Shown: positions 1 through 11,819 of the stretch, in pieces | How the letters are laid out: the number at the start of each line of letters is the position of its first letter | How positions within the stretch are numbered: position 1 is the stretch's first letter | NCBI GenBank assembly: GCA_020796225.1 | Contig: CM036759.1 | Location: forward strand, 21,913,813-21,977,812 | Direction of reading: 5' to 3' | Origin: Arion vulgaris | Lineage: Eukaryota; Mollusca; Gastropoda; Stylommatophora; Arionidae | DNA length: 64,000 bases | Notes under the pieces: generated by a model | What the model saw: only the letters and a program-made list of their open reading frames with translations | What the model was told of the DNA's origin: nothing | Database searches by the model: none | Position numbers and translations under genes: made by a program

Positions 1-787
1 TAAATATAGAGCATAAAATATTCGATTGAGCCCTAATAAATTTGTACAGTTATTCAAGCCTCAACACGTAATAAATAAATATAGAGCATAAAATATTCGA
101 TTGAGCCCTAATAAATTTGTACAGTTATTCAAACCTCAACACGTAATAAATAAATATAGAGCATAAAATATTCGATTGAGCCCTAATAAATTTGTACAGT
201 TATTCAAACCTCAACACGTAATAAATAAATATAGAGCATAAAATATTCGATTGAGCCCTAATAAATTTGTACAGTTATTCAAACCTCAACACGTAATAAA
301 TAAATATAGAGCATAAAATATTCGATTGAGCCCTAATAAATTTGTACAGTTATTCAAGCCTCAACACGTAATAAATAAATATAGAGCATAAAATATTCGA
401 TTGAGCCCTAATAAATTTGTACAGTTATTCAAGCCTCAACACGTAATAAATAAATATAGAGCATAAAATATTCGATTGAGCCCTAATAAATTTGTACAGT
501 TATTCAAACCTCAACACGTAATAAATAAATATAGAGCATAAAATATTCGATTGAGCCCTAATAAATTTGTACAGTTATTCAAACCTCAACATGTAATAAA
601 TAAATATAGAGCATAAAATATTCGATTGAGCCCTAATAAATTTGTACAGTTATTCAAGCCTCAACACGTAATAAATAAATATAGAGCATAAAATATTCGA
701 TTGAGCCCTAATAAATTTGTACAGTTATTCAAGCCTCAACACGTAATAAATAAATATAGAGCATAAAATATTCGATTGAGCCCTAAT
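1..787. repeat. 75-bp tandem satellite, about 10.5 copies
   Basis: The unit beginning TAAATATAGAGCATAAAATA recurs every 75 bp at 1, 76, 151 and so on, to 787, where it stops abruptly at CCCTAAT. Copies are almost identical, differing mainly at AAGCC versus AAACC and once at CACGTA versus CATGTA. The left edge is cut by the window, so the array is longer. AT-rich, no coding potential. Confidence 0.97.
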
Positions 788-799
788 CATCATCACCAA

Positions 800-2100
800 A
801 TTTCTTGACTTGAGCAGAAATGTGCCACCATAATAGTCATTAAGAGTATCTCTTTCATATGCTTGTTGTTGTGCTTTCGATGCCGTACTGCTCAAATTAG
901 ACATCCTGAATTCATCTTATCCGTAGTCTTCATATTCTCCTCTTTGCTGGGATGTCTCCCTCTCTTTAGTTGTATTCTCTAGCCATTCATGTTATGATAT
1001 TCTCTCACAATTCTTCAATTTTCTCCTTATTTGTAGCAACAGCCAGTTTCCTTCAATTTTGAGTTCATTCTGGATATATATATATATAGATATTTGTTCC
1101 CTTCGCTATCCATGGTCGGAGGACTCCTGTACCATTTATATTCAATAGCATATTTATGTTTCCCCACATTCTTGTTACATGTCCATGCCTCACATACATA
1201 AGCTGTTACATATAATATGCATTCTCTTAATATTCTTTTCTATGTTACATTCCATACCGTTTTTAGTTGTTTGTTTTGTAGAGCTATGTGTGTTCATCCT
1301 TTGATTTCCTTCATCCCATATCAATTTCTTGTAAGCAGTTACCGAGATATTTACAATCGTTCACTTTTTCTATTTTCTTTTCCTTGAGAAATATAATCTT
1401 TAGATACGTTTGCTATATCAGTTGTCAGTATTTTTTTTTGTTGCTACTCTCCTTTACTGCCAGTTTTAATTTGTAATTTTCTCTTTGCGATGCAAGTAAC
1501 AATGTATCGTCAGCATATATTAGTTCAGGTATTTCTCTTCCTCCGATTACAAAAGGATCGTGCTGTTTTCCCCGCTATTTCTGTAACACTCCATATCTTA
1601 TTTTCAGCGTATACATTACAAAAAAGGTGACAGAACGCAACATTGTATGACTTCCCGTAGTATGTTAAAACCATTCTGATGTGTCATCGCATGTTTTATA
1701 AAGCTGCATTCTGATCACTAGCGAAACACGTACAAACAAAGTACTATAGTTTTACAAAATACAGAAACAGTGACGATAAACAGCAACGTTTCGACCAACA
1801 AGGCCTTTATCAAGCAAAACATATTTTGTAAAACTATAGTACTTTGTTTGTACGTGTTTCGCTATTACAAGTTTACTGCAGTCTTCCCCCTATTTCGACA
1901 TTCTGATCACTGTACAGTTCTTGCATGATTTGTATTAAATGTAATGGAAACCACATTTCTTTATTATTTTCTCTACAATTCCTAATTTTTCTACACAATC
2001 AAATGCCTTCGAGCAGTCAATAAAATACAAGTTTAAAACTACATTAATCTCTGTAAATTTTCTATAATTGAACGACTGGAAAAAATGCTCTACAAAGGAT
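800..2100 (-). pseudogene. Broken LINE reverse transcriptase fragment
   Basis: Minus-strand reading, in shifting frames, shows the RT motif FIDCSKAFD near 2020 and a degenerate GGREIPELIYADDTLL (catalytic YADD) near 1520, followed by 3' sequence to about 800. The same layout recurs at 11820-12800, so these are two copies of one non-LTR family. Frames are broken by stops and by the insertion at 1720-1898. No intact protein is possible. Confidence 0.8.
1720..1898 (+). mobile_element. Short retroelement with 41-bp perfect inverted arms and 13-bp target duplication
   Basis: Arms 1721-1761 and 1822-1862 are exact inverted repeats of 41 bp around a 60-nt loop. The element is flanked by CATTCTGATCACT at 1707-1719 and 1899-1911, a 13-bp target duplication inside the broken LINE. 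The loop, read on the minus strand, holds CTTGATAAAGGCC and GGTCGAAACGTTG, found in partial form at 8100, 10325, 18815 and 27693. Those copies carry only one arm, so here the 5' part seems inverted relative to the 3' part. Confidence 0.85.
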
Positions 2101-2109
2101 AATGAATCT

Positions 2110-2425
2110 ACAGATCTCAACAGGGAACAGAAACTGAGCCATTTTCATTAGTCTACGCCCCATCAATGACCGGATAGTGACTCTACAGATATCCACATGT
2201 AACCAAAATAGTGCTACTTTCATTAGAGTCTACACTCTAACAATGACCAAACCTAGTGAAATCAAGGATGGTTTCTACGAAGACCTTATCTTAGTAATCT
2301 CAGCGGTTTCAAGTTCCGAGAAGTTCATCATCCCCAGGTACTGTAGGGATAGATCATCGTGTCTGGGATGGAATAATAGAAGTACATGGCGTGGGAAAAT
2401 GCGATGGACGCGATGTCAGAGTTAC
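2110..2425 (+). pseudogene. LINE endonuclease-domain remnant
   Basis: Plus-strand translation resembles the AP-endonuclease of RTE-like LINEs: FIRVYTLTMTKPSEIKDGFY then EDLILVISAVSSSEKFII, with a degenerate version of the GDFNARVG segment (PRYCRDRSS) and GWNNRSTWRGK. Catalytic residues are lost and there is no full frame. The following SINE (2426-2685) separates it from the piece at 2690-3018. Confidence 0.65.
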
Positions 2426-2685
2426 TTCTTCTTCGTCTTCTAACGCTCCATATCGACCATTTATTAACCACTCTGTGTGATTTGTATGTGATCTGAGCCT
2501 AAGATCGATTGTACGTTGTGCCAGTTATGCGCCTACACGTTGGCCAGTACATTCAATTGCTGCGATGCTTTTTATTTACTACAGTATCCTCCCTAGATCA
2601 TGCATTACTCGCCTCTTACGATATGTCTGTAGGTTGCAGTGGTACTATTCTTTGCTTCCCTTTCGGTCCCCGGCGCCTCCCGGGC
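2426..2685 (-). mobile_element. SINE subfamily A copy
   Basis: Minus-strand element ending in (GAA)n after the GCGTT-type 3' end, with the ATAGTACCACTG box near 2640 and the AAGAGGCGAGTAA core near 2615. Other copies: 24160-24395, 34345-34582, 35146-35390 and 55394-55602. It sits between two pieces of a plus-strand LINE, so it probably inserted into it. Confidence 0.75.
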
Positions 2686-2689
2686 GGAG

Positions 2690-3018
2690 CAAGAATTCTG
2701 TATGATAAGATGAAGGACCTTCAGTTTGGTAAGACCAACGTGGACGCATACTGGACTACTCTCAGAGACACTGTATACCTATCCACCTCTGAGATTATAG
2801 GACACACTGTACGCAAAAGCAAAGACTGGTTCGATGAGAATGACGAAGAAATAAAGTCTATTCGTCTTGCAAAACATGAGGCATATCGAGCCCACGAAAA
2901 TGATCCATTATCAATATCCAAAATAGTAATCTCCACAAATTTGAGAACAGCACAAACAAAAGGATCCGAAAAATGCAAGACGGATGGCTAAGTAACAAAT
3001 ATGACGCAACATAAAAGA
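2690..3018 (+). pseudogene. LINE linker-region remnant between endonuclease and RT
   Basis: Plus-strand frame with WTTLRDTVYLSTSEIIGHT then RKSKDWFDENDEEI, HEAYRAHENDP and MQDGWLSNKYD across a frameshift. This is the region before the RT domain in the same LINE type as 2110-2425. Ends just before an ATA-rich tract at 3019-3031. Confidence 0.7.
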
Positions 3019-3029
3019 TAATAATAATA

Positions 3030-4065
3030 ATTCCTCTCGTACCGTTATACGTTACATAGGGCCTGCAAGTAATTTCTCCATGCCGCTCTATCCTGGGCAA
3101 CTCGCTCAATCTCCTCCATGGAACTGAGATCGAGATTTCCTGCCTCTCTCAGCAAAGTTCGCTTCAGGGTCTGCTTAGGTCGACCTCTCTTTCTTGAACC
3201 CTTTGCATCCCACTTCAATGCCTGCTTTGATATTCGTTGATCATTTCTCCTCAACGTGTTCCCAACATATCTCCATCTTCTCTTTCTTATAACAGTTGTC
3301 ACTAGTGGTTGACCAGACATGTCTCTGATTTCATCACTTCTCCTGAATTCGTTCCATTTTATATTCATTATTTTTCGCAGACATCTATTTTCAAATGCAT
3401 TCAACTTGCTTTCTATATCTTTAGTCATTTTCCAACTCTCGCTGGCATATGTTAGATTGATACAACATTTGAATTGAAAATTCGTAATTTAGTTTTAATA
3501 CTATATAACTTGCAGTTCCATATTTTATTTAGACTTTTAAAAGCTGATGTTGCTTTGCCAATTCGTATCATAATTTCTTTTTTTAACATTTTCTATGCAA
3601 TCAAAATTGCTACCTAAATAGGTGAACTGCTCTGTTATTTTTATCATTTTAGATTCCAGTGTGATATCTGCATTACTTGCATAGGTGTCTTCATTATATT
3701 TGTTTTTCATAGCTTATCTGCAGTCCAACTTTTGATGCTATAGATGACAAGTTGTCTGTTTTTCTTTGCATATCTTGGTTGTTTCTACTTAACAAGGCAA
3801 TATCATCTGCAAAATCCAAATCTTATAGTTGACTATTTTCTACCCAATCGATGCCAGTTTCGCCCCTGCAACATTTTCGCATCACCCAGTCAATGGCCAC
3901 TCCAAACAATAGCGGAGATAGAATACAGCCTTGCTTTACTCCGGTTTCAACCATAAACCAGTCGCTGTGTCCACTATCAGTACGAACTGCACACTGTGAA
4001 CCATAAAAGATGCTGAACGTTTTTATGATGCTCTGACAACTTTTTATTGTCCTCAACCTTCTCAC
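3030..4065 (-). pseudogene. LINE reverse transcriptase C-terminal half (broken)
   Basis: On the minus strand, 4065-3823 shows RT palm sequence VETGVKQGCILSPLLF (the GVxQGxxLSPLLF motif) and 3428-3045 shows the C-terminal end: LNAFENRCLRKIMNIKW, RRWRYVGNTLRR, GRPKQTLKRTLLREAG, VAQDRAAWRNYLQALC. The part between them (YADD region) is degraded. The 3' end abuts (ATT)n, a simple-repeat tail usual for RTE-like LINEs. Confidence 0.85.
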
Positions 4066-4627
4066 ACCTCCCCTGTACTGGATGCAGAAAAACTGCTAAC
4101 CGACAAGCTTCTTATCGTGGCATATACTTTTGCAGGACATAGCCATCAATCACAGTAAACGAGTCGTTGATTTTCTCGGAACACTTCCATTCATCAGGTT
4201 CCAATTAATACCATACTAGATACCCCACTTAGATTAGAAGAGGTCAAGAAAGTAATAATTTCTTCTGTTAAAAAACAAAGACACATAAAAACAAACATGT
4301 AAAATCTAATCCAACCAACATTATACCTTGAATATTTAGATACACTCTTCTTAACTATGTTTTTCCCAAACTTGTTCATATATGTAATGATTCTTATATT
4401 AACTAAATAACTGTCTATAATGACAACACCGGGTCATGTTAGTTTGATTCCTGTTTGTTGGTCTGATACTTACAAACTGATTCTCAAGTAACATAAGAAG
4501 ATCAAAATGGTGATGATGAACACAAGAAAATACTTAGACTGTGGGAAACTATAAATGATCTTTCATTTTGTCCTGTCAGACATTTAGACTCCTGTGTGGT
4601 CCGGGTCATTTGCAGCGGAACTAGTTT

Positions 4628-4849
4628 ACCACTGTTTTTATACATGTTTTTGAAATTTATTTTTCTGTTTGAAATTTCAAAGATCATAATATGTCTTCCA
4701 GCACTTGAGGACCTCCTGTGAGTACCCCCCAGACCCCAACCACTGTTTTTATACATGTTTTTGAAATTTATTTTTCTGTTTGAAATTTCAAAGATCATAA
4801 TATGTCTTCCAGCACTTGAGGACCTCCTGTGAGTACCCCCCAGACCCCA
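4628..4849 (-). repeat. 111-bp direct duplication inside a hAT-like repeat
   Basis: 4628-4738 and 4739-4849 are near-identical copies. Because 111 is a multiple of three, a minus-strand ORF repeats 37 residues. The sequence next to it reads CAGCGTTTCCCAAACTGGGG on the minus strand near 4866, resembling the terminal repeat of hAT (Charlie-like) elements. No transposase is visible. Confidence 0.7.
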
Positions 4850-4899
4850 GTTTGGGAAACGCTGTTCTAGACTATAAGAAAATAACAAAAAGAAAATAA

Positions 4900-5790
4900 A
4901 GTCAACATGTGGACAGAGCTAGAGAGAAAAAAAAAAGGAAAACAAATAAATATAACTTCTTAGAAACTTTCAAAGAGTGACCAGATATAATGAAAAACTT
5001 GTAAGACTTGCGTACTGATAATGTTTTAATGACCATTTTGTCAAAATATAACCAAATGAACTCCAGTTTATGGTTGAATGGTGTGTCTCACCACATTAAG
5101 GCTTAATTGTAATATACAAAAAAATTAACAAAATAATGAGTTATAAGGCAAGTCAAAGAACACAAAAATAGTGTACAATTTAGGAGGGAAAACACAGACA
5201 AATAAACAGTTATTAATCAATAATATTGAGCCATAAAAAAAGATATACAAATGATATACATGACTAGAGCTGTTGGAGGTGTGAGGGCTATTTGTTCTTC
5301 TATCACAGTTATTCACTGATTTCTACTTGAGTTTGAAATCTACATTGTCCAGTTCGATATCTGATCTGGTCATCACATTAAACTTGCAAGATGAAACTAA
5401 TTCAGAGAAACTGTGAGAATTTCTTACAGGGGAAATAATGCATAAATAAATAGATGAGAAAGATGAAAATTACACAAAATGACACAAATTTTCAATTATA
5501 TATCAACAGTTTTAGATATAATGATTGTATTTAATTATCAAGATAATTTTAATGTCCATTTGTCATAGATTTTGTTGTTGCTTGGTAAACAAAATGCATA
5601 AAGCAACGGTATAAAGTAAAAGATTTATTTTAGTTAGTAGAAACAAGAGATATAATGAGCTTTCCATGTGAGTGTTAGACAAGTTATGTTGCTGCCTGGA
5701 AAGTGTCCTGGAATTGACATGCTAATGATGATTATCTGAGAGTTGGTTCTTGAGCATCTTATTAGGAGTAAAAGAATAAAATACTGTTCC
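4900..5790. other. No gene seen; AT-rich spacer
   Basis: Only short chance ORFs without recognisable domains, and no tandem array. Confidence 0.6.
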
Positions 5791-5794
5791 TAAT

Positions 5795-6260
5795 AATTAT
5801 GTTAAAAAGTGAAGGTACTGGCACAGACTGGGATAAGAAAAATCCCCTACATTTTCGTCCCTGGGCATGCTGGAATCAGGGGGTAATGAATGAGCTGATA
5901 GATTGGCTGACACGGCTACAATATCAAGTGTATTGCAATGGATCAAAATTATATTCTTATCCCATTCAGAGAGTTTATGCAAATACAGGAGTTTGAAAGT
6001 TGTGAATTCCATGCGCTGACCAGATTGAGAGAGATGGTGCCAGCATTGGTACAGCATGACAAGAATGACATAGGAGTATGCAAAAAAAGTATTAATTAGT
6101 CAACATCAAATTGCTGCTTTAGACGACTGGACATTGCTGGATTTGTTGAGGTGTGAATCAGAATATCTATGGACATGTCCAGAGTGCTATTGTGATAGTT
6201 TTCATATAAATGATGCTATAAAAGTGACTAAAAGAGGTTGCACATAGAACTATTTGTCTT
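5795..6260 (+). pseudogene. Decayed RNase H/3' end of a LINE
   Basis: With frame corrections the plus strand reads FRPWACWNQGVMNELIDWLT, a shifted version of the RNase H motif FVPGHAG-x-RGNERADRLA, followed near 6150-6200 by LLRCESEYLWTCPEC. It is an older copy of the RNase H-bearing LINE at 17276-18767. Confidence 0.65.
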
Positions 6261-8100
6261 CTCACATAAAACAAATTGCTAAATAAATCTCAAATGCAGC
6301 AACACATAAATGCTTTAGATGGAAATTCCTGAAAGAAAATCAACTACTATTATGGCCTCATGTCTGTATTGGACTGAAATATAAAGAATGACCATGTCCG
6401 TGTCCCTGCATCATTTAATTGAAAAATCTTTATTGTTGATTGAAGAAGTCATAAAAAAACTGTAAGATAGGATTCCCATGTGATGCTGTAAAACACTTAA
6501 CCAGACAGAAGTCTGTGATGGACATAAAAATTAGCTTGTGTAATGTCCCAAGTTGTTTGCTACTTAACCCTTCCCCCTTCTGAGCCGATATACTGGCTCA
6601 CCATATTTGTTAAGGTTACACAAGAAAAGACAGTATACTGTCCATCTTAGTATGCATTGAAAAGATATATGCCTGGAGGTTAAAAGATATTATGGATTGA
6701 GAGTGCTAAGTTTACAACATGATTAACGTCTTCAGAGATTTTTCTGCCTACAGGATATTTGGAATGCACTATATTCACACTGGTTATCTGCTAGTCATTG
6801 AGATTGCACTATAGTTTCTACCTCATGTCATCACTACTTGGCCAGGTTTAACATTTTACATATTGTAAGCTAGGTGGTCCTGATGTATATGGTACTAGAT
6901 ACATTTTATGATGGAACATTAACTCTTTCAGGATGTAATCCAGGGTTTTTATCTATTACATTTTTAGCAGGTTTTTGTCAAGAGCACCATGACATAGCAA
7001 CTTCTGTAAGATTAAAAAAGTATTAGCTGTAGAATAACAAATCATATTTCAAGTGAAATAAAAATGAATGCAGAATTCATCTAAAATATCAAATGATAAA
7101 TATTGAACAACAACATACAAAAATGACACCATAATTACTAATGCTAGACAAGCAGAAACATTATTGACACTTGATGTTTTCTAGATTTACCTCTAACTAT
7201 TTGTTAACTTACAATGTTGCTATTCAATTCTTACAGAGTCAGATGACTTGTCGATTTTTTTCCCTGATTAACATTATTTTTAATTTGAAGTAAGAAGTCA
7301 CAATATTACAGAAGCTTTGTGCTACATGTACCAATAATATAATTTCAGAACAGCGCAATATCAACATAATAATACAAACATTTCATAAATATATTTTAAA
7401 AGTGTTGATTCTTAGAACTTACATGTATTTACATTATTTACATTTCATGCCTTTTTTGTTTCTCTTTGCTCAAGATATATCATAAAATGTCAATTCAGAC
7501 ACAAGGGGAAGTGAATGAAAATGTTTGATGACACTTTACTAACTTCACAAAATGTATGTCTACTCTATATTAATAATATATTAAGTCTATATTAAAGTAT
7601 TCAATGAAAATTATTTCAAATCGTTTTGCCAATACATTGTTTACACTTACTCTATATTGTTTTCATTTCATGAATTCTTGTTTCAGCTTTTACATACTAA
7701 AATACATTTCCCACAAAAATGAAACGACATTAAAGGATTAATCTCTTATATTGTATATGTGTCAAAATCTGACTAAATCTATGTACTGCGTGAGTTAATA
7801 TGCATGTTAATTGAAGGATAAGCAGAAGTCAATGTTCAACATAACAAAATTGTCTTTTCTTTATCTCAAATATATATTATACTTTTCAGCCATCCTTCCT
7901 TGGAAGTTTAATCTCTCTTTTAACTTCTGGGACATAACACAATGATATTTTCCCAAAAAATATTATGTATCTTATACTCAATAGGTAGCTCTCTTTCTAA
8001 TTGTTCCCTTTATATTTCAATAGATTAAATCCACCGGATATTTTAGACACATGACTCTCATTTTAGGGCCCTTAGGATTTATTGTCTAACTGTATATGTT
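6260..8100. other. No gene seen; AT-rich spacer
   Basis: No coding, tandem or RNA feature supported. A TTAACCCTTCCCCC stretch at 6547-6560 resembles one piggyBac-type end but no partner end was found. Confidence 0.5.
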
Positions 8101-8250
8101 ACTTCACTCTTTGTATCCTTTGCTTGTTAAAGGCCTTTTGATTAAAACATCACTATATATTGTTTTTTTTACTTTGTAAAACTACAGTACTTTGTTTTTG
8201 TAAAGTGTTTCACCATTGCTACATAGTTTTACTGCATTCTTCCTTTATAT
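8100..8250 (+). repeat. GATAAAGG-type short retroelement fragment
   Basis: Reads TTTGCTTGTTAAAGGCCTTT, then the TTTGTAAAACTACAGTACTT arm and TTTTACTGCATTCTTCC end of the element at 1720-1898. Single-arm, forward arrangement, diverged. Similar copies at 10325-10455, 18815-18955 and 27693-27800. Confidence 0.7.
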
Positions 8251-10324
8251 GGATAATACTGATGACATTTAGTGATCTAAGTTATAAATCTTACATATTT
8301 AAATACATTCAACTTTTTTTTTACAAATTTGTTGAAGACAATGAAATATTTATGACAAATTGTGCATGTCAATTGATAAAGTTTGCTTGAGTGAATTGTG
8401 CTGCATGTCTCAGCAGATGGTAAAATATTTAATTATTAGCTGTCATGAAAACATTTATCTAATAGTTAAACTACTATCGAAAGCTAGCTAATGTAGATAG
8501 TAAACAAATAATTAAGTTTGAACCAAGTGTGGACAGTTAAGATGTCAATACATAATTATTGAGAAAAGTGAAGACAGAAATTTAGTAGTAAATTTGAAAA
8601 TAATTATGTTCTATTAACATAAAAAAGTACAAGTGTACTGATTAGTGTAATACAAGAAAAATTAATTAACAACCAGGTTCAAACTTTAATTTTAACATCA
8701 AAATGTTATGCCAAATTTAGACAAGCATGTAGGAACAAAGAAGATATTTTATTATATTTCCATGTCCTTAGAAAATGATGATTATTTTTTAAATACATTT
8801 TAAAATCCCTAATGTTTCATTTTCAACTTAGCAAATAAGCTATCTGCACCCAAAGTTAGAAGTGTGAGAAAAATGTTAGGAGGTAGAGAAACAATTGTCT
8901 AGCAGAATGTACCACCATGGCAAGAGATCAAAAATGACTTAGTCTCACCAATGTCACAATTTGATGTGGGGACGTTACTTCATCTTATATGCTTAGGTAC
9001 ATGCATGGTGTGTGGGTGATGATTATACGGTTATGTGACATCTACAAAGAGACAACACTTTTCAGCTTCAGGTAAAAACCAAACACTCTAACCAAATCAT
9101 AATGTAATCATACCTGGAAACTTAATGACAGCTAAGTAATGATAATTGAAGTTGATATCTAGAATGAATTTGTTTCATGGTTCACTTAATATATACATTA
9201 CATATAACATGAAGAAGCAACAGTTAGATTATTTCATGATTATAATATGTCATACAGATGCATGAGTCTGTCCATTTTTAATAGCTATATCCAACATAAC
9301 ATCACAATAATGCAATTCACATGTAAAACATGAAATCAATAAATACACAAATCTATTACAAGTTTTTTTTTTACAAAATTCTTAATTTTTACGGGAGGAG
9401 ATCTTTCCATTGTTAATGCCTCTACATTAAAAAAAGCATACACATTTTACTCTTTAAAGCAAACCACACATCTTTTAAGCATTGGACATTTAAATTAAAA
9501 AAAGAAACAAGCAAGATATTATCCTTGTTAGCAGATATACTATTCCGTAAATATTTTTTATAAAATTTTAAATTTTAGTATACATGTTTACTGTGTTGCT
9601 ATAGTCAATTCCCTTGTGCACCCATCTGATAATAAGTATACAACTTTCTTAGTGAAAAATGTTGCTGGAGTAAATATGCAAGTTCTGTGAGGATAGTAGA
9701 TTTATCAATCAGAATGAATGAGAACGCACAAAGAGTCAATTTGTTCTGGAACTTATCAGTGAAGAGATATAATTCATAAATCTTCTCTTGACAAAATCTG
9801 TGAGAAATATGTACATGTCACAGTTATTATTTATTTCAGTACCATCAGGTTAAGAAGTTATTTTAATGTATTACTATTTCACTTATAGCCACTTCAAAAA
9901 TACTAAATCAATATATTTTTGATAATAATATCTGGGGGTTTATATTCTAAGATGTCAAACCTAACCAGTGTGTGTATAACTGAGGCAGAATCTATGTGGC
10001 AGCAGCCTGAAACTGTGCAGACTTTAAATATCATCATAGCCTTAGTTTTGAAATATATTGCATGGTCTATGATCTTAATGCAGAGGCAGAAGAAAAGGTA
10101 ATAATATCTGAAATCAAAATGTCATCATGAGATTGCTGAGTAGATGTAGGACAAGACAAAATATATTGAGCAAGGGATACATATAGTAAATTAACTCTTT
10201 ATAATAATATCATATTGATTACACAGAACTTAAGATGATTCAAAGGATTTCTGAACATGATATTAATGTGTAACGAAGAAAAGGCTAAAGAAAATAGTAC
10301 AGCATTTTTGCTTACTCTTAATAT

Positions 10325-10455
10325 GTTTTGTGTCCTTTGCTCAATAAAGGGAGTTTGATCAAAATGTTGATTTGTGTATTGTTACACTTTGTAAAACTAC
10401 CTTACAAAATATTTTAATATTAAATTTTCTTTTTAGTTTTACTGCAGTCATCCAT
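10325..10455 (+). repeat. GATAAAGG-type short retroelement fragment
   Basis: TTTGCTCAATAAAGGGAGTT, then ACTTTGTAAAACTACCTTAC and TTTTACTGCAGTCATCC. More diverged than the 1720 copy. The adjoining stretches 8250-10325 and 10455-11050 show nothing further. Confidence 0.65.
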
Positions 10456-11149
10456 TACTATTGAAACAGAGAAAACAGGTCCATAGACATATAATTCAAT
10501 AAAGTCTTGCAATGTTACATAGAACCAATACTATTATATATTAGATATGATTCAGGGACAATTATGAAATAAACAGAATAAAATAGCTTGCTTTAACGGG
10601 GATGAAGTTCCTAAAAATAACATTGTTAATCATACAATGCTAAGAAATGAAAAAGCGAAATAGTGCATGAAATCAAAAATTAAAATATAAATTGTAATTT
10701 AAACAGAAATAAGAAAAATTTCATTTGATGCTCACTTTTAGAGCCTAAAATACTTTGTGACAACAGAAAAGATAACACCAAATAAAGAAAGGCAAGATGG
10801 TGAAAAGTATCTGGAATGACAAAACAAATCAATGAGAAAACTGTAAGCATTAGGCAAACTGAGATGCTAAACAGACAATGGTTGTAGATGGCGTTGATCA
10901 TCAACATCACTAGGTCAGGAAATCATTATGATGATAATCAAAACTAAATTAATCAAGTAAATAGAGTTTGTTCAAGCCCTACAACATGTCATAGAGAATT
11001 TTTAAAAGTCGTTACTCCCTGCAGTACTACTTTTTAGGGCAGTGTTGGACAAATGGGACAAGAGCCTGAGGAATTTAATGGCCGCATGGCTAGTGCAGTC
11101 GTCATGAAGCTGTCAGGTTAAGATTTTCATTTATGCCATCAACAGAAAA

Positions 11150-11215
11150 ATCCACGGCCTTACCATGAATTGAACACGGTCCCAGCGTGGGAGCCGCACT
11201 CTATTCCATTTGGCC
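11150..11215 (-). repeat. tRNA-like SINE head
   Basis: Minus strand contains TGGCCAAATGG (box A-like) and, about 40 nt later, GTGTTCAATTC (box B-like). No foldable intact tRNA, so treated as a tRNA-derived SINE remnant rather than a gene. Confidence 0.5.
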
Positions 11216-11819
11216 AGACGTTCATAGATATTGACCGTGATTTATTGCTTTGTCAATCTCCTAACAAGGACGAAAGCAAGCTAGAGAAAAAATGAAATAG
11301 TAAAGGCCATTATTAGAAGTATAGTTGTATAGTTCCTGAGAATGATAAAATAGAAACACAGAAAGAAAGGATTGTTAAACAATCACTAAACGAGCAATAA
11401 AGAACATTGAAGGCACACTAATGACAGTGCATACATGAATGACATTCTGAATGGTACTAAATATATACATCTTAAGGGATCTAATAATTGATGGGGAAAC
11501 AAAACATAACAATTTATTCTCTATTATGTTTAAACAATGGACATCATTGTTTACTGTCAAACAATGTATAGAAAGTAATAGAAAATTATGAAACATTTTG
11601 CAACAAAATTTAACAGTACATATTTTTAAAATACAAATGTTAAAAACGTTTTTGATATCTTTTTACTATCAAATATTATTAACAGAACTTTTAAAATTAC
11701 ATTATTCATTTGAAATATTATTGAAGCTAAGGTTTAAGGATATATATTTTTGCTTGTAACAATTTGAATGACAGTTTAGGAACATATATATTAACACATT
11801 AACTCTTCATCAAATAGCT

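Noticed and set aside
1..787. CRISPR array
   Set aside because: Whole 75-bp units repeat without unique spacers; it is a satellite in a eukaryotic genome.
2110..4065. One twin-primed LINE covering 2110-4065
   Set aside because: The order is 5' part on plus, then 3' part on minus, the reverse of what twin priming gives. Two separate insertions are more likely.
6547..6690. Third piggyBac-type element starting TTAACCCTTCCCCC
   Set aside because: No matching inverted end followed by TTAA was found; single TTAACYCTTT-like strings also occur at 6918, 35131 and 60280 without partners.
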